Of a DNA stretch of 64,000 bases, positions 28,327 through 36,438 are shown in pieces. The stretch is from Synechococcus sp. PCC 7336 (GTDB lineage: Bacteria; Cyanobacteriota; Cyanobacteriia; Thermostichales; PCC-7336), in assembly GCF_000332275.1 (NCBI RefSeq), contig NZ_CM001776.1, forward strand, positions 2,500,789 to 2,564,788, given 5' to 3'. The translations under genes and the position numbers were made by a program. The notes below the pieces were generated by a model. The model saw only the letters and a list, made by a program, of their open reading frames with translations, did not search any database and was not told the DNA's origin. Each line of letters begins with the position of its first letter. Within the stretch, counting starts at the first letter, position 1.

Positions 28327-29307
28327 TCACGCATCGCATTCATCCAACCACATATCTAGATCTGCCCCGCGCTTGAAATCCAATAGCACTTCTCCCAGTG
28401 CTTCCAGTTGATGCAGTGCCAATGCTTCTATGCGAGCTTGGCGCTGCGCAGAAATCTCCCCGAATCGCCGCGCGAGCTGGCGCAAGATCAGCGCTCGTTC
28501 TCCCTGTTCGAGCCCCTGTTCGAGCCCCTGTTCGAGCCCCTGTTCGAGCCCTTCCTGATGTGCTATGCGCTCCATCGTGCTGAGGTAAGGCATGCGACCC
28601 TCCCGCTCCCATTGCGCCAACTCTGTCCGAAATTCTAGCTCCAATTCTTCTGGTAACTGCATCACCCAATCGATAAACCGATACAGGTTCACGACTTCTT
28701 GACGCTCGTAACCTCGCTCGTACAACCGCCGCGTCAACCTCAATTTCGAGCTTTTGCGCTCGACTGGCCGATCCCGCGTTGCCTGTGCCTTCAGATGCAC
28801 CATCACCACCGTAGCAAACACGTTCTGACTGGCTTCCAGTTCCTCCCAGCGTTGCCTGTACTCTAACAGCTTCACCGTTGGAAACCGAAAGCTCACCTCG
28901 CAGCCCCACAGACCAGTCTCAAATTGATTGGGTCGCCAACTGGCCCGCTCGTCACTCAAGATGGCCAGACTGACGATGGGAACATTGAATTTGTCCCGCA
29001 AGCGATAGTAGTAGGTAAACATGCGCGCTTCAAAAACCGTCTCTGGCTGACCTTGCACTTCAACATGAATGATGACCCAGGCTTCGCTGCCATCGTTGCA
29101 CCAGACTTTGACGAGCTTATCTGCCCAGCGCTTGCCCACTTCTGCGTCGCGGGTGATTTGTTGGAGTTCGGTATTTAGAAATTCGTAACCTCGGCTCCAA
29201 TCAATCTCGGCGTGGATCTCCGGAAAGAAAAAGGCCAAGCACTCAGCAAAATGAGCCTCGAGAATATCCTTCCAGGGGTTATCAAAATCTTGGCGGGTTG
29301 AATTCAT
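28327..29307 (-). CDS. Rpn/PD-(D/E)XK nuclease-family protein with DUF4351-like tail
   Basis: 326 residues. N-terminal NPWKDILEAHFAECLAFFFP, then a nuclease core with Asp in RWADKLVKVW and VEVQGQ (the E-x-Q of the PD-(D/E)XK fold), then YYYRLRDKFNVPIVSLAILS. The C-terminus (LILRQLARRFGEISAQRQAR, with LALHQLEALGEVLLDF) matches DUF4351. These genes are abundant, recombination-promoting, often transposon-like families in cyanobacteria. A GLEQ repeat (four units, encoded by a perfect 12-bp array at 28502-28549) links the two parts. Confidence 0.85.
   Translation of the reverse strand: MNSTRQDFDNPWKDILEAHFAECLAFFFPEIHAEIDWSRGYEFLNTELQQITRDAEVGKRWADKLVKVWCNDGSEAWVIIHVEVQGQPETVFEARMFTYYYRLRDKFNVPIVSLAILSDERASWRPNQFETGLWGCEVSFRFPTVKLLEYRQRWEELEASQNVFATVVMVHLKAQATRDRPVERKSSKLRLTRRLYERGYERQEVVNLYRFIDWVMQLPEELELEFRTELAQWEREGRMPYLSTMERIAHQEGLEQGLEQGLEQGLEQGERALILRQLARRFGEISAQRQARIEALALHQLEALGEVLLDFKRGADLDMWLDECDA
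28502..28549. repeat. 12-bp minisatellite in the nuclease gene
   Basis: CCCTGTTCGAGC repeated four times exactly, coding GLEQ on the minus strand. Copy-number changes keep the reading frame. Confidence 0.95.
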
Positions 29308-29423
29308 GTCGCAGAGGATGAGGATTGGAGCGCAAGCAGGTCATCGGCTTAGATCGCAAGCTCGCAAAGCTTACAGCGAATCTGAGCGGTTCGGCGTCGC
29401 CGTATCCACGTTCTACCGGAGAA

Positions 29424-30080
29424 CTACACCGATGCTTCGAGTGTTGCACCCACAACTCTACGATCTTCATCTTTGGCCAGTTTTTGCAAAGCTGCTTTCG
29501 CTGCGGGACCTGCAAATAGGGTAAGCGATCGCGCCACTTGGGCTCGCAACCGCCAAGCGGGATTGCTCGTGTGGTTCAGTAATGCCTGCAGGGCTTCGGT
29601 CTCTCGGGAGGTTCCCACCAACTTACTCAAACAGGTGGCAGAGGCTTCGCGAACCGTTGCATCTTCCCCTGCCAAACCGCAGACACAAACCTCGAACAAC
29701 TCTTCGGGAGAATCCATTTCGGTCAGGGCTGCCAAAATACTGCGGCGGACTAGCCAGTGATCGTCTTGGAAAAAGATGCTGACTAAATGCGATCGCGAGA
29801 TCGGACCGTAGAGCGACAGGGAGTTCGAGGCTTCGGCTCGGACATTGGGGTCGGGGTCGAACTTGACCATTTCCAAAAGGGCGGCAAAGGCTTCGGTGGT
29901 TTGGTGAGTGCCCAAGCCCATCGCGATAAACGATCGCACCAAAAACTCGGGATCTTTGAGTTGGGCAACCAGCCGAGGTACGGCAACGTCGGTGTCGCAC
30001 TGCCACAATGCTTTAACTGCGACAATCCGCTCCTGAAGGTCTTCGCTTTGAAGGGTAGCCTCAATTTGAGAAAGGTCCAT
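29424..30080 (-). CDS. HEAT-repeat protein (bilin-lyase-like/NblB-like superfamily)
   Basis: 218 residues from ATG 30080 (two residues shorter than the start at 30086). At least five HEAT-like repeats (DLQERIVAVKALWQCDTDVA, DPEFLVRSFIAMGLGTHQTT, DPNVRAEASNSLSLYG, DDHWLVRRSILAALTEMDSP, NPAWRLRAQVARSL). Length and setting fit the CpcE/NblB/IaiH-like group, but I cannot decide which. Divergent from the small gene at 30191. Confidence 0.7.
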   Translation of the reverse strand: MDLSQIEATLQSEDLQERIVAVKALWQCDTDVAVPRLVAQLKDPEFLVRSFIAMGLGTHQTTEAFAALLEMVKFDPDPNVRAEASNSLSLYGPISRSHLVSIFFQDDHWLVRRSILAALTEMDSPEELFEVCVCGLAGEDATVREASATCLSKLVGTSRETEALQALLNHTSNPAWRLRAQVARSLTLFAGPAAKAALQKLAKDEDRRVVGATLEASV

Positions 30081-30190
30081 CACCACGATTGCATAGCGTT
30101 GTTTTTACCTTACTTTACAAAACTAGGGGCTGAGAACCTGATTTGGGATGATGGGGGTAAATCCCCTTCTGAACGAATCAGGTTTGAGAT

Positions 30191-30418
30191 ATGTCAAATG
30201 GTGTAAAAGCAGCTCCCTCCGCCCGAGAGATCCAGGAAGTCATTGCAGAACTGGAGCAATATCGGGCTCGCATCTACGAAGACACGCTGGCGGTGGCGAA
30301 GAAGGCCAAGTTGCCTAAAAAAATGGTGATGCAGCAACTGGAGAACCATCCAGATGTGGTGAAGATCGATGCAGCAGTGACCCAATTAAAGACTCAGCTC
30401 TCCGCTTCCGATCGCTAA
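30191..30418 (+). CDS. Small helical hypothetical protein
   Basis: 75 residues, nearly all predicted helix: AREIQEVIAELEQYRARIYE, then DTLAVAKKAKLPKKMVMQQL and HPDVVKIDAAVTQLKTQL. No family recognised. It starts 111 bp from the divergent HEAT gene and is followed after 22 bp by the phycobiliprotein-like gene, so the two are likely one transcript. Confidence 0.65.
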   Translation: MSNGVKAAPSAREIQEVIAELEQYRARIYEDTLAVAKKAKLPKKMVMQQLENHPDVVKIDAAVTQLKTQLSASDR

Positions 30419-30440
30419 CGCCTGGGGCAAATCAGTTCTT

Positions 30441-31040
30441 ATGACCCGCCAACTGAGCGAAGCCGTCCGGCAACTCATCGCTAAAGCCCGAATTGTCAGC
30501 TTTGTCACTTGGCAATCTGCCTACCCGGCTGAAGCGATCGCCATTTTTCAGGCGGCAGACGACGAAGGTCGCTTTCTCAGCGATACCGATCTAGACCAAA
30601 TTCAAGCATTCTCCGATGCGTTCTCGTCAGAGGCGATCGCCACAGCCCGGTTGCTGCGAGAGGGTGCTGCCGAGATTGTTGCCGAGGCAAGGGCTGAAGT
30701 CCTGATTGCTTTTCCGGGACTGACAGAGCCGGGGGGCGATTTGTATCCTCCGTTGCGAGCAGAGGCTTGTTGGCGGGATTTTTGGCATTTTTTGCGCTGC
30801 ATTACCTACGGAATTGCCGGACAGCAAGTTCAATACACCAGTGCTGAAGGATTGCACCACATGCAATTGCTCTATCGAGAGCTGAATGTCCCTCTCGATG
30901 CGATGGTATTGGGGTTGGATACTCTTAAAGTAGCGAGCCTCGCTCGATTGGAGGGCGATCGCCCAGACAAGGTTGCCCCCTATTTCGATCGCCTGCGCGA
31001 GGCCCTAGATCGATTCCGCCCCTGCCCCGATGCCGCTTAG
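30441..31040 (+). CDS. Divergent phycobiliprotein-like globin
   Basis: 199 residues with the phycobiliprotein fold. AADDEGRFLSDTDLDQIQAF matches helix X/A entry of CpcB. GLTEPGGDLYPPLRAEACWR then DFWHFLRCITYGIAGQQVQY aligns with the segment carrying Cys82-Arg-Asp (here ACWRD), so one bilin site may remain. The second beta-subunit cysteine (Cys153) is absent. The N-terminus has an unusual insertion (SFVTWQSAYPAEAIAIFQ). Not a rod or core subunit I can name. It lies among bilin genes, likely co-transcribed with the small gene upstream. Possible roles: minor core component, lyase helper or bilin-binding regulator; unproved. Confidence 0.8.
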   Translation: MTRQLSEAVRQLIAKARIVSFVTWQSAYPAEAIAIFQAADDEGRFLSDTDLDQIQAFSDAFSSEAIATARLLREGAAEIVAEARAEVLIAFPGLTEPGGDLYPPLRAEACWRDFWHFLRCITYGIAGQQVQYTSAEGLHHMQLLYRELNVPLDAMVLGLDTLKVASLARLEGDRPDKVAPYFDRLREALDRFRPCPDAA

Positions 31041-31107
31041 TTTGCAGTCGAGTCCGCATACCTGTCTTTTTTCACATACCTATACTTTCGATCGAAGGGA
31101 TTTTGCT

Positions 31108-31449
31108 GTGAGTGAGTCCTTGACAGCCCGCATGTTGCTGTCCCACAACCACAATGTTTCGGAAGAGATCGTTCCAGCCCTCAGCCCTGCTGAGTTTGCA
31201 GCCATTTTTAGCGATCGCCTCAATGGCCGTCCTAGCTTGAGTACTCAGGCGATCGAGCATCCCCACTGGATCGTTGAAATCCGGTTTGACAATCGGAGTG
31301 TTTCCCCTGCCGAAGTGGGCGAACTTTGTGCCCGAGCTCTGTGTAGAACTCAAGCCTTAGCTGTGGCATCGCGCCCCATCGCCACGGCCTCTCCTTGCTT
31401 GCACGCCGCAAATGATCCCAAGCGCCGCTTATTTCTGCATCCATGTTGA
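31108..31449 (+). CDS. Hypothetical protein, 3' end at a miniature element
   Basis: The open frame begins at ATG 31030 (overlapping the globin stop), but the first 26 codons look non-coding; GTG 31108 is a better start, giving 113 residues. Contains SEEIVPALSPAEFAAIFSDR, then HPHWIVEIRFDNRSVSPAEV. No family recognised. The stop codon lies inside repeat copy B, which suggests the element replaced the original C-terminus. May be a decaying gene. Confidence 0.4.
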   Translation: MSESLTARMLLSHNHNVSEEIVPALSPAEFAAIFSDRLNGRPSLSTQAIEHPHWIVEIRFDNRSVSPAEVGELCARALCRTQALAVASRPIATASPCLHAANDPKRRLFLHPC

Positions 31450-31638
31450 AACCTGGAGTTTTCAGGTGTTGCACTCAGCCCCCTAAATCCCCCACCAGTG
31501 GGGGACTTGTGAGAGGCTATTGGCTTCGTTCTACAACTTTAATGACCGCGATTCGTGGTTCGTCTTCCCCGTCTCCAAACCCCAGCTAGCACTGTCGTCA
31601 AGTCCATCAGAATGGGAGATTTAGAGGGCGAATGCAGC
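31440..31638 (+). mobile_element. Miniature element (MITE-like), copy B
   Basis: TCCATGTTG and CCTGGAGTTTTCAGG, then left end TGCACTCAGCCCCCTAAATC, hairpin CCCCCACC/GTGGGGG, and right end reading as the inverse (AGATTTAGAGGGCGAATGCA). The ends TGCAYTC...CCCYCTAAATC are inverted repeats at 31470 and 31636. The interior matches the right end of the ISKra4-like remnant at 14625-14775, so it could have been mobilised by that transposase. Confidence 0.7.
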
Positions 31639-32116
31639 TACACTTCCATTAAACTTTATTAACCCTTCCCTCAGAATTCATCACTTATAGACCACCTCTG
31701 CACGTTTCCAAGCGGCGCTTCAATGAAAGATTATTGGCGAATTTAGTATCGGGAACGAGCAATTGCGACCCTATCGATCGCCAGCTTTGCGATGGCAAAA
31801 GCCTTAACCAGCCTACTTCTCAGAACTGTCAGCCCAGCTTCAGAGCTGCCTCGACGACAACCGCTAAAGTTTACAAATCTTGACCGCTGTCCGAGCAGAG
31901 CTATATGAGAATTGGAGTTGAATAAGGCGGGGATTCTTAACATTCCTTCACCCCGGTAAAGTTTGCATTCCGGTTCTGTTGGCTTGTTAAGGGGTTATGT
32001 TTTCATAACTCACCCTCGAGTAACGTAGGTTGTTAAATTTAGGCAGCGTTGTTAAATTTAGGCAGCTTATAAAAGCGTTTATGTATAACGTTCCGTTGTT
32101 ACTTGGAGAGTAATGA
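31639..32116 (+). promoter_or_regulatory. cpeC upstream region with 19-bp direct repeats
   Basis: No gene. Near the cpeC start: two exact copies of GTTGTTAAATTTAGGCAGC (32029-32047, 32048-32066), followed by TTATAAAAGC and TGTATAACG as possible -10 sequences, then the ribosome site GGAGAG (32105-32110) before ATG 32117. The repeats sit where an activator or repressor of the cpeCDESTR operon would bind; which protein binds is unknown. Confidence 0.5.
32029..32066. repeat. 19-bp tandem repeat upstream of cpeC
   Basis: Two perfect, directly adjacent copies of GTTGTTAAATTTAGGCAGC, about 50-90 bp before the cpeC start codon. A spacing of 19 bp is near two turns of the helix, which would place two bound proteins on the same face. 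Confidence 0.9.
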
Positions 32117-32965
32117 ATGGTTTTTGGACCAGCCTCACGATTGGGCGTGAGCTTTTTTGAAGAAACCGATCCGTACGAAGTATGGCCCGGAATTCCCGAC
32201 CAAGATAAAGAAGCGATTATCCGTGCGGCCTACCGTCAGATTTATGGCAATGCGTACGTGATGGATAGCGAGCGAGCCATTGTGGCTGAGTCTCAATTCA
32301 AGTTGGGCATGTTTAGCGTGCGCGAATTCGTTCGCCAGCTCGGTAAATCTGATTATTACCTATCTCACTTTTTCGATTGCCCTCGCTACCGTGCCTTCGA
32401 GCTTTGCTTCAGGCACTTCTTGGGTCGCGCTCCCAATAACTACGATGAGATGAAGGTTTGCAGTGCTGTGCTCGACTCGGGCGGCAGCTACCAAGATTTA
32501 ATCGATTACTTTGTCGATAGTGACGAATATCAAGAGGTTTTCGGTGAAGACACCGTGCCGTACGTTCGCGGTTACAAAACCGAAGCCTGTCAGAATATGA
32601 TTGGCTTTACCCATACCTTCGAGTTGGTTCGCGGTGCTTCCAGCAGCGACCTCAAAGGTAGTTTGGCTGGCAAGCGACCCGTACTCAACGATTGGGTGAT
32701 CAACGGAACCGCAACACCGGTCACCACCACCACCACGTTCCAGACCCCTGCTCTAGCAGCCCGCACCCGCCACGGCATAGACGCTAGCTCCGGCGGCAAG
32801 ACTTATCGCATTGAGGTGACTGGCTATCGCGCCAACACCGTCAATCGCGTCTCCAAGTTCCGTCGTTCGAACAAGGTTTACCTCGTTCCCTTCGATAAGC
32901 TTTCGGAAGAATACCAACGCATTCACGCCCAAGGGGGCACGATCGTTAGTATTACTGCGGTTTAA
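32117..32965 (+). CDS. cpeC: Phycoerythrin-associated rod linker CpeC
   Basis: 282 residues. Short N-terminal stretch (MVFGPASRLGVSFFEET), a PBS-linker-polypeptide (pfam00427-type) domain about residues 25-160 (IIRAAYRQIYGNAYVMDSER, FSVREFVRQLGKSDYYLSHF, YRAFELCFRHFLGRAPNNYD, IDYFVDSDEYQEVFGEDTVP), a Thr-rich linker, and a C-terminal CpcD-like domain (YRIEVTGYRANTVNRVSKFR to GGTIVSITAV). The opening and position as first gene before cpeD-E-S-T-R favour CpeC over CpcC. Confidence 0.88.
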   Translation: MVFGPASRLGVSFFEETDPYEVWPGIPDQDKEAIIRAAYRQIYGNAYVMDSERAIVAESQFKLGMFSVREFVRQLGKSDYYLSHFFDCPRYRAFELCFRHFLGRAPNNYDEMKVCSAVLDSGGSYQDLIDYFVDSDEYQEVFGEDTVPYVRGYKTEACQNMIGFTHTFELVRGASSSDLKGSLAGKRPVLNDWVINGTATPVTTTTTFQTPALAARTRHGIDASSGGKTYRIEVTGYRANTVNRVSKFRRSNKVYLVPFDKLSEEYQRIHAQGGTIVSITAV

Positions 32966-32977
32966 ATCTCTCACACA

Positions 32978-33003
32978 AGCCAACCTCCATCTGAAGGTTG
33001 GCT
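32978..33003 (+). promoter_or_regulatory. Intergenic hairpin between cpeC and cpeD
   Basis: AGCCAACCT (32978-32986) pairs with AGGTTGGCT (32995-33003) around an 8-base loop. There is no T-run after it, so it is probably an mRNA-stabilising or processing hairpin that makes cpeC more abundant than the downstream genes. Confidence 0.6.
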
Positions 33004-33191
33004 CATTCGTATCCTGCATCTATCCCTCAATCTTGCAAAGGCGATCGCGTCAGTAGGCGTTATTGTTGCAGATTCTTTTGAGTGACCAATCTAAAACTAT
33101 TTCCCTCAGTCTTAGCTGAAGACTTGCCAGTTTGTACTGCTGGCCTCGCTATTTACAGTTCGAAATTCTTTGATATTAGGAGACACGATCC

Positions 33192-33974
33192 ATGCCTAGC
33201 GCAGCGTTTAAATCGGTGGACCCGACCCCAGTGGAACTATGGGACGGTGCCTCTAGCGAAGAGAAAGCAGTGGTGATTAATGCAATTTACAAGCAGGTTC
33301 TCGGCAATCCCCATTTAATGGAGAGCGAGCGCTTGGTTGAAGCCGAGTCGAAGTTTAAGGATGGCAGCTACAGCGTGCGCGATTTTGTGCGCGCTGTGGC
33401 CAAGTCCAGCCAATATCGCAGCCGCTTCTTCGAGACCTCTGCTCCCTATCGCTTTGTGGAACTCAATTTTAAGCATCTGTTGGGTCGCGCCCCCCTGGAT
33501 CGGGCGGAATTATCCGAACACATTCAGTGCTGTGTCAATGAAGGATACGACGCTGAAATCGATTCCTATATTGACAGCGACGAATACCAACAGAACTTCG
33601 GCGAAAATACTGTCCCCTACTATTGCTGGGCTATGACGAGCCAGGTGGGCCAAAAACAAGCCACCTACAACCGCCTGTCCGAGCTCTATCAAGGGGTTGC
33701 CGGATCCGATAAGGCGGTCAAGAGCGCCAAACTGGTGGCGGCGATCGCTGGCAACAGTGCGACCAAAATCACCGGCCCTTCTAACGGCGGTCGTCTATCC
33801 CCCTACTCTGCTGCAACTGACAAGACTTTCAAAATTGTGGTCTCGACTGATAGCGGCAGCCGTCGCCGCCGCTGCAATGAAGAATATCTGGTTTCGGGAG
33901 CCAAGATGACTCCGCAAATTCAGCGGATTTGCCGTTCGAAGGGGCGCATCCTCAGCATTACTGAGGTGTCATAA
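33192..33974 (+). CDS. cpeD: Phycoerythrin-associated rod linker CpeD
   Basis: 260 residues. PBS-linker domain about residues 20-155 (VINAIYKQVLGNPHLMESER, YSVRDFVRAVAKSSQYRSRF, RFVELNFKHLLGRAPLDRAE, EIDSYIDSDEYQQNFGENTV), then a CpcD-like C-terminal domain (TFKIVVSTDSGSRRRRCNEE, ILSITEVS). Second linker of the cpeC-D-E run. A ribosome site (TTAGGAGA, 33177-33184) precedes the ATG. Confidence 0.85.
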   Translation: MPSAAFKSVDPTPVELWDGASSEEKAVVINAIYKQVLGNPHLMESERLVEAESKFKDGSYSVRDFVRAVAKSSQYRSRFFETSAPYRFVELNFKHLLGRAPLDRAELSEHIQCCVNEGYDAEIDSYIDSDEYQQNFGENTVPYYCWAMTSQVGQKQATYNRLSELYQGVAGSDKAVKSAKLVAAIAGNSATKITGPSNGGRLSPYSAATDKTFKIVVSTDSGSRRRRCNEEYLVSGAKMTPQIQRICRSKGRILSITEVS

Positions 33975-34114
33975 GTCTACTGAGTTTTTGGAGGAGAAAA
34001 TTTCAAACTTCCTCTTCCAGCGCCACCCTCGTTTTCTGTGTGGGATGTTAACGCCTTGACGGACAGCCTATTGGAAGCTTTGCATTCGCAATTTGCCTTA
34101 AAACTCGATTGAAT

Positions 34115-34169
34115 TCTCAACTCGATATTCGCATCTCAACTCGATATTCGCATCTCAACTCGATATTCA
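34115..34169. repeat. 19-bp tandem repeat upstream of cpeE
   Basis: TCTCAACTCGATATTCGCA at 34115 and 34134, and a third copy of 17 of 19 bases at 34153. It lies 20-75 bp before the cpeE start codon, inside the operon. Confidence 0.9.
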
Positions 34170-34188
34170 CTACCCAGAGGACTCTCAA

Positions 34189-34953
34189 ATGGCTAATCTA
34201 GTCCAGGTATCCGAGCCTGTCGAGCTGTACCCCAATGCTTCGGAAGAAGATTTGCAAATAGCGATCCGCGCTGTCTACCGCCAGGTTTTGGGTAATCCCC
34301 ACGTACTGGAGAGCGATCGCCTTACCAGCGCAGAATCGCTACTGCGCAATGGCGAAATCACCGTGCGGGGGTTTGTGGGGCAGGTGGCAAAATCTGCTTT
34401 GTATCGCTCTCTCGCGTTTGAATCCGTCCCCCAGTACCGCTTTATCGAGCTGAATTGCAAGCATCTCTTGGGTCGTCCCCCCGCCGATCGAGCAGAGATC
34501 TCCGAGCACGTGCAGCGCTATAGCGAGCAAGGCTACGAGGCCGAAATTGACTCGTATCTCGATAGCGACGAGTACATCAGCAATTTTGGCGAAAATATCG
34601 TGCCCTACTGCTGCAGCAATGTCTCTCGAGCTGGGGTTGCGAATGTCAGTTTCAGTCGCGGGTTTGCGATCGAGCGCGGCTATGCCAGCAGCGATCGCGG
34701 CAAGTCTGCCCAGCTCGTATACGCTTTGGGTAGCAATAGTGCTGTGGCAATCAAACCACCGTCGGCAGGACGAGGCGGAGCCTACGACAACACCGGCAAG
34801 CGCTTTCGCATTTCAGTCTCCAAAGCTGGAGCTGGCCCTCGTTTCAAGCGCAGCAACATGAGTTGTGAAGTTGCGTTCGACCAATTGACCCAGCGCATTC
34901 AAAGCATTCATCGCTCTGGTGGCAAGATTGTCCGCGTCGCGGAAGTCGATTAG
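34189..34953 (+). CDS. cpeE: Phycoerythrin-associated rod linker CpeE
   Basis: 254 residues. Linker domain about residues 20-150 (AIRAVYRQVLGNPHVLESDR, ITVRGFVGQVAKSALYRSLA, RFIELNCKHLLGRPPADRAE, EIDSYLDSDEYISNFGENIV) and CpcD-like end (FRISVSKAGAGPRFKRSNMS, KIVRVAEVD). Third linker of the operon. The three differ mainly in the region between the two domains, as expected for linkers at successive rod positions. Confidence 0.85.
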   Translation: MANLVQVSEPVELYPNASEEDLQIAIRAVYRQVLGNPHVLESDRLTSAESLLRNGEITVRGFVGQVAKSALYRSLAFESVPQYRFIELNCKHLLGRPPADRAEISEHVQRYSEQGYEAEIDSYLDSDEYISNFGENIVPYCCSNVSRAGVANVSFSRGFAIERGYASSDRGKSAQLVYALGSNSAVAIKPPSAGRGGAYDNTGKRFRISVSKAGAGPRFKRSNMSCEVAFDQLTQRIQSIHRSGGKIVRVAEVD

Positions 34954-35184
34954 ATCGCGAGATCGCAGTCTCTAGTCGGAGTTTGGAGGTTCAGTTGAGA
35001 GTATAGGGCGAGGTTACTTTTCCCCTCGAACTGGACCTCATCTCTGAAAACGATTCATCTAGAATGGAGGTGGTTGATGAATGTCAGATCGATTCATTCA
35101 ACGAGTGGAGTTTCATCTCAAACTATTGAGACTGGCAGGATACTGTAATGTCCCGATCCAGCCTTTCCCAGGTTAGCTAGATCG

Positions 35185-35763
35185 ATGGATATTCACCAAT
35201 TTGTACAGTTATCTTTGGGACAGTGGCGATCGCAGCGGAGCGCCCACCACTTGATATTTCAGCATTTTGAAGAGGTGCGATCTGTTATCGATATCGAGCC
35301 CGTCTCTGCGACTGCTCCCGAAGTGATTGCTTTATGTCAAAGCTACAAAATCGATACCAAAACAATCGCTCAACCTTTTCGCATGAGTTGGGAAGGAGAA
35401 TCTGATTGGGATGAAGATGAAGAGTTAAGCGGAAGTACGGTGTTGGTGCCCGTTCCCGATCCCGATAATCCCAAGCAGGGAAAACTTTTACGCGATCGCG
35501 GGTATGCTGAAACAGTTCCGGCAGCGGCCCTATTTTCCATTTCGGAGGACGGTACCTTTACGCTTGTGAGTCAGTACGATCGTGCCTCTGCAGAAGAACG
35601 AATTTGGTTCGCCACCCCCCAGTTAAGATTTCGAGTTGCCAGTATTAAAACCAGTGATGGAACGGGTGTATTGACTGCCTCTTTTTCTTCAGAAATTCGT
35701 CGCCAACCCCAACCATCAGAAGAGAAAATAGAAAACTCTACAGCCAGCTCGACATCTGTTTAA
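35185..35763 (+). CDS. cpeS: Phycoerythrobilin lyase CpeS
   Basis: 192 residues. MDIHQFVQLSLGQWRSQRSA, then FRMSWEGESDWDEDEELSGS, GKLLRDRGYAETVPAAALFS and IWFATPQLRFRVASIKTSDG. S-type lipocalin-fold lyase; CpeS is known to attach phycoerythrobilin to Cys80 (82) of CpeB. The C-terminal 25 residues are a Ser/Glu-rich tail. Its stop codon overlaps the cpeT ATG (TAATG), so translation is coupled. Confidence 0.9.
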   Translation: MDIHQFVQLSLGQWRSQRSAHHLIFQHFEEVRSVIDIEPVSATAPEVIALCQSYKIDTKTIAQPFRMSWEGESDWDEDEELSGSTVLVPVPDPDNPKQGKLLRDRGYAETVPAAALFSISEDGTFTLVSQYDRASAEERIWFATPQLRFRVASIKTSDGTGVLTASFSSEIRRQPQPSEEKIENSTASSTSV

Positions 35764-36422
35764 TGTCATTGAATCTAGCCGAACGTTCCATCATGGTTTT
35801 GCTACCCTCTAACCCAAATACTGCCACTGACACCAAACTTCTGCCTACATTAGCGCATTGGATGGCAGGGGATTTTAGCAATCAAAAACAAGTCTTCGCC
35901 GAGCCGACTAAGTTTGCCCATATTCGTATTTTCTTTCGTCCGCTGCCCTACGATTTTTTCCATGGTATTGGTTTCTACTCCGAGCAAGCCTACAACCACG
36001 ATTTGTGGACTCCATACCGCCAAGGGATGCACCGCTTGGTCGATCGCGGCGATTTTGTTTATATCGAGAATTACGGTTTCAAAGATCCGGTTGTATTTGC
36101 CGGGGCCAGCCGCGATCGCTCGATTTTAGACAGCATTACGCGGGACGATATCGAGCGGCGGCACGGATGTTCGATGGTGTTCGAGCGCCAGGACGATCGC
36201 TTGATCGGCAAGGTGGAGCCCGGATGCCGGTGTTTGATTCATCGCAATGGGGCGCAAACTTATTTGGTCAGCGAGGTGGAGTTGACCGAGACGACGTGGG
36301 TGAGCCGCGATCGGGGGTTAGATGTGGAGACCCACGAACAGGTGTGGGGCTCGGCAGAGGGTCTGTTGCGGTTTGAGAAAAGAGCGAGTTTCTCGACAGA
36401 AATTCCGGTAGATGCCTTTTAA
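35763..36422 (+). CDS. cpeT: Bilin lyase CpeT
   Basis: 219 residues, T-type lyase. LLPTLAHWMAGDFSNQKQVF, HIRIFFRPLPYDFFHGIGFY, SEQAYNHDLWTPYRQGMHRL, HGCSMVFERQDDRLIGKVEP and SRDRGLDVETHEQVWGSAEG are family features. CpeT is reported to modify Cys165 of CpeB. A later in-frame ATG (35793) would drop ten residues, but the TAATG overlap with cpeS favours 35763. Confidence 0.9.
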   Translation: MSLNLAERSIMVLLPSNPNTATDTKLLPTLAHWMAGDFSNQKQVFAEPTKFAHIRIFFRPLPYDFFHGIGFYSEQAYNHDLWTPYRQGMHRLVDRGDFVYIENYGFKDPVVFAGASRDRSILDSITRDDIERRHGCSMVFERQDDRLIGKVEPGCRCLIHRNGAQTYLVSEVELTETTWVSRDRGLDVETHEQVWGSAEGLLRFEKRASFSTEIPVDAF

Positions 36423-36438
36423 GCTAGAACGTCATTCC

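Noticed and set aside
31743-31943. Short minus-strand open frame upstream of cpeC
   Set aside because: No similarity and no ribosome site; the region is better explained as promoter DNA.
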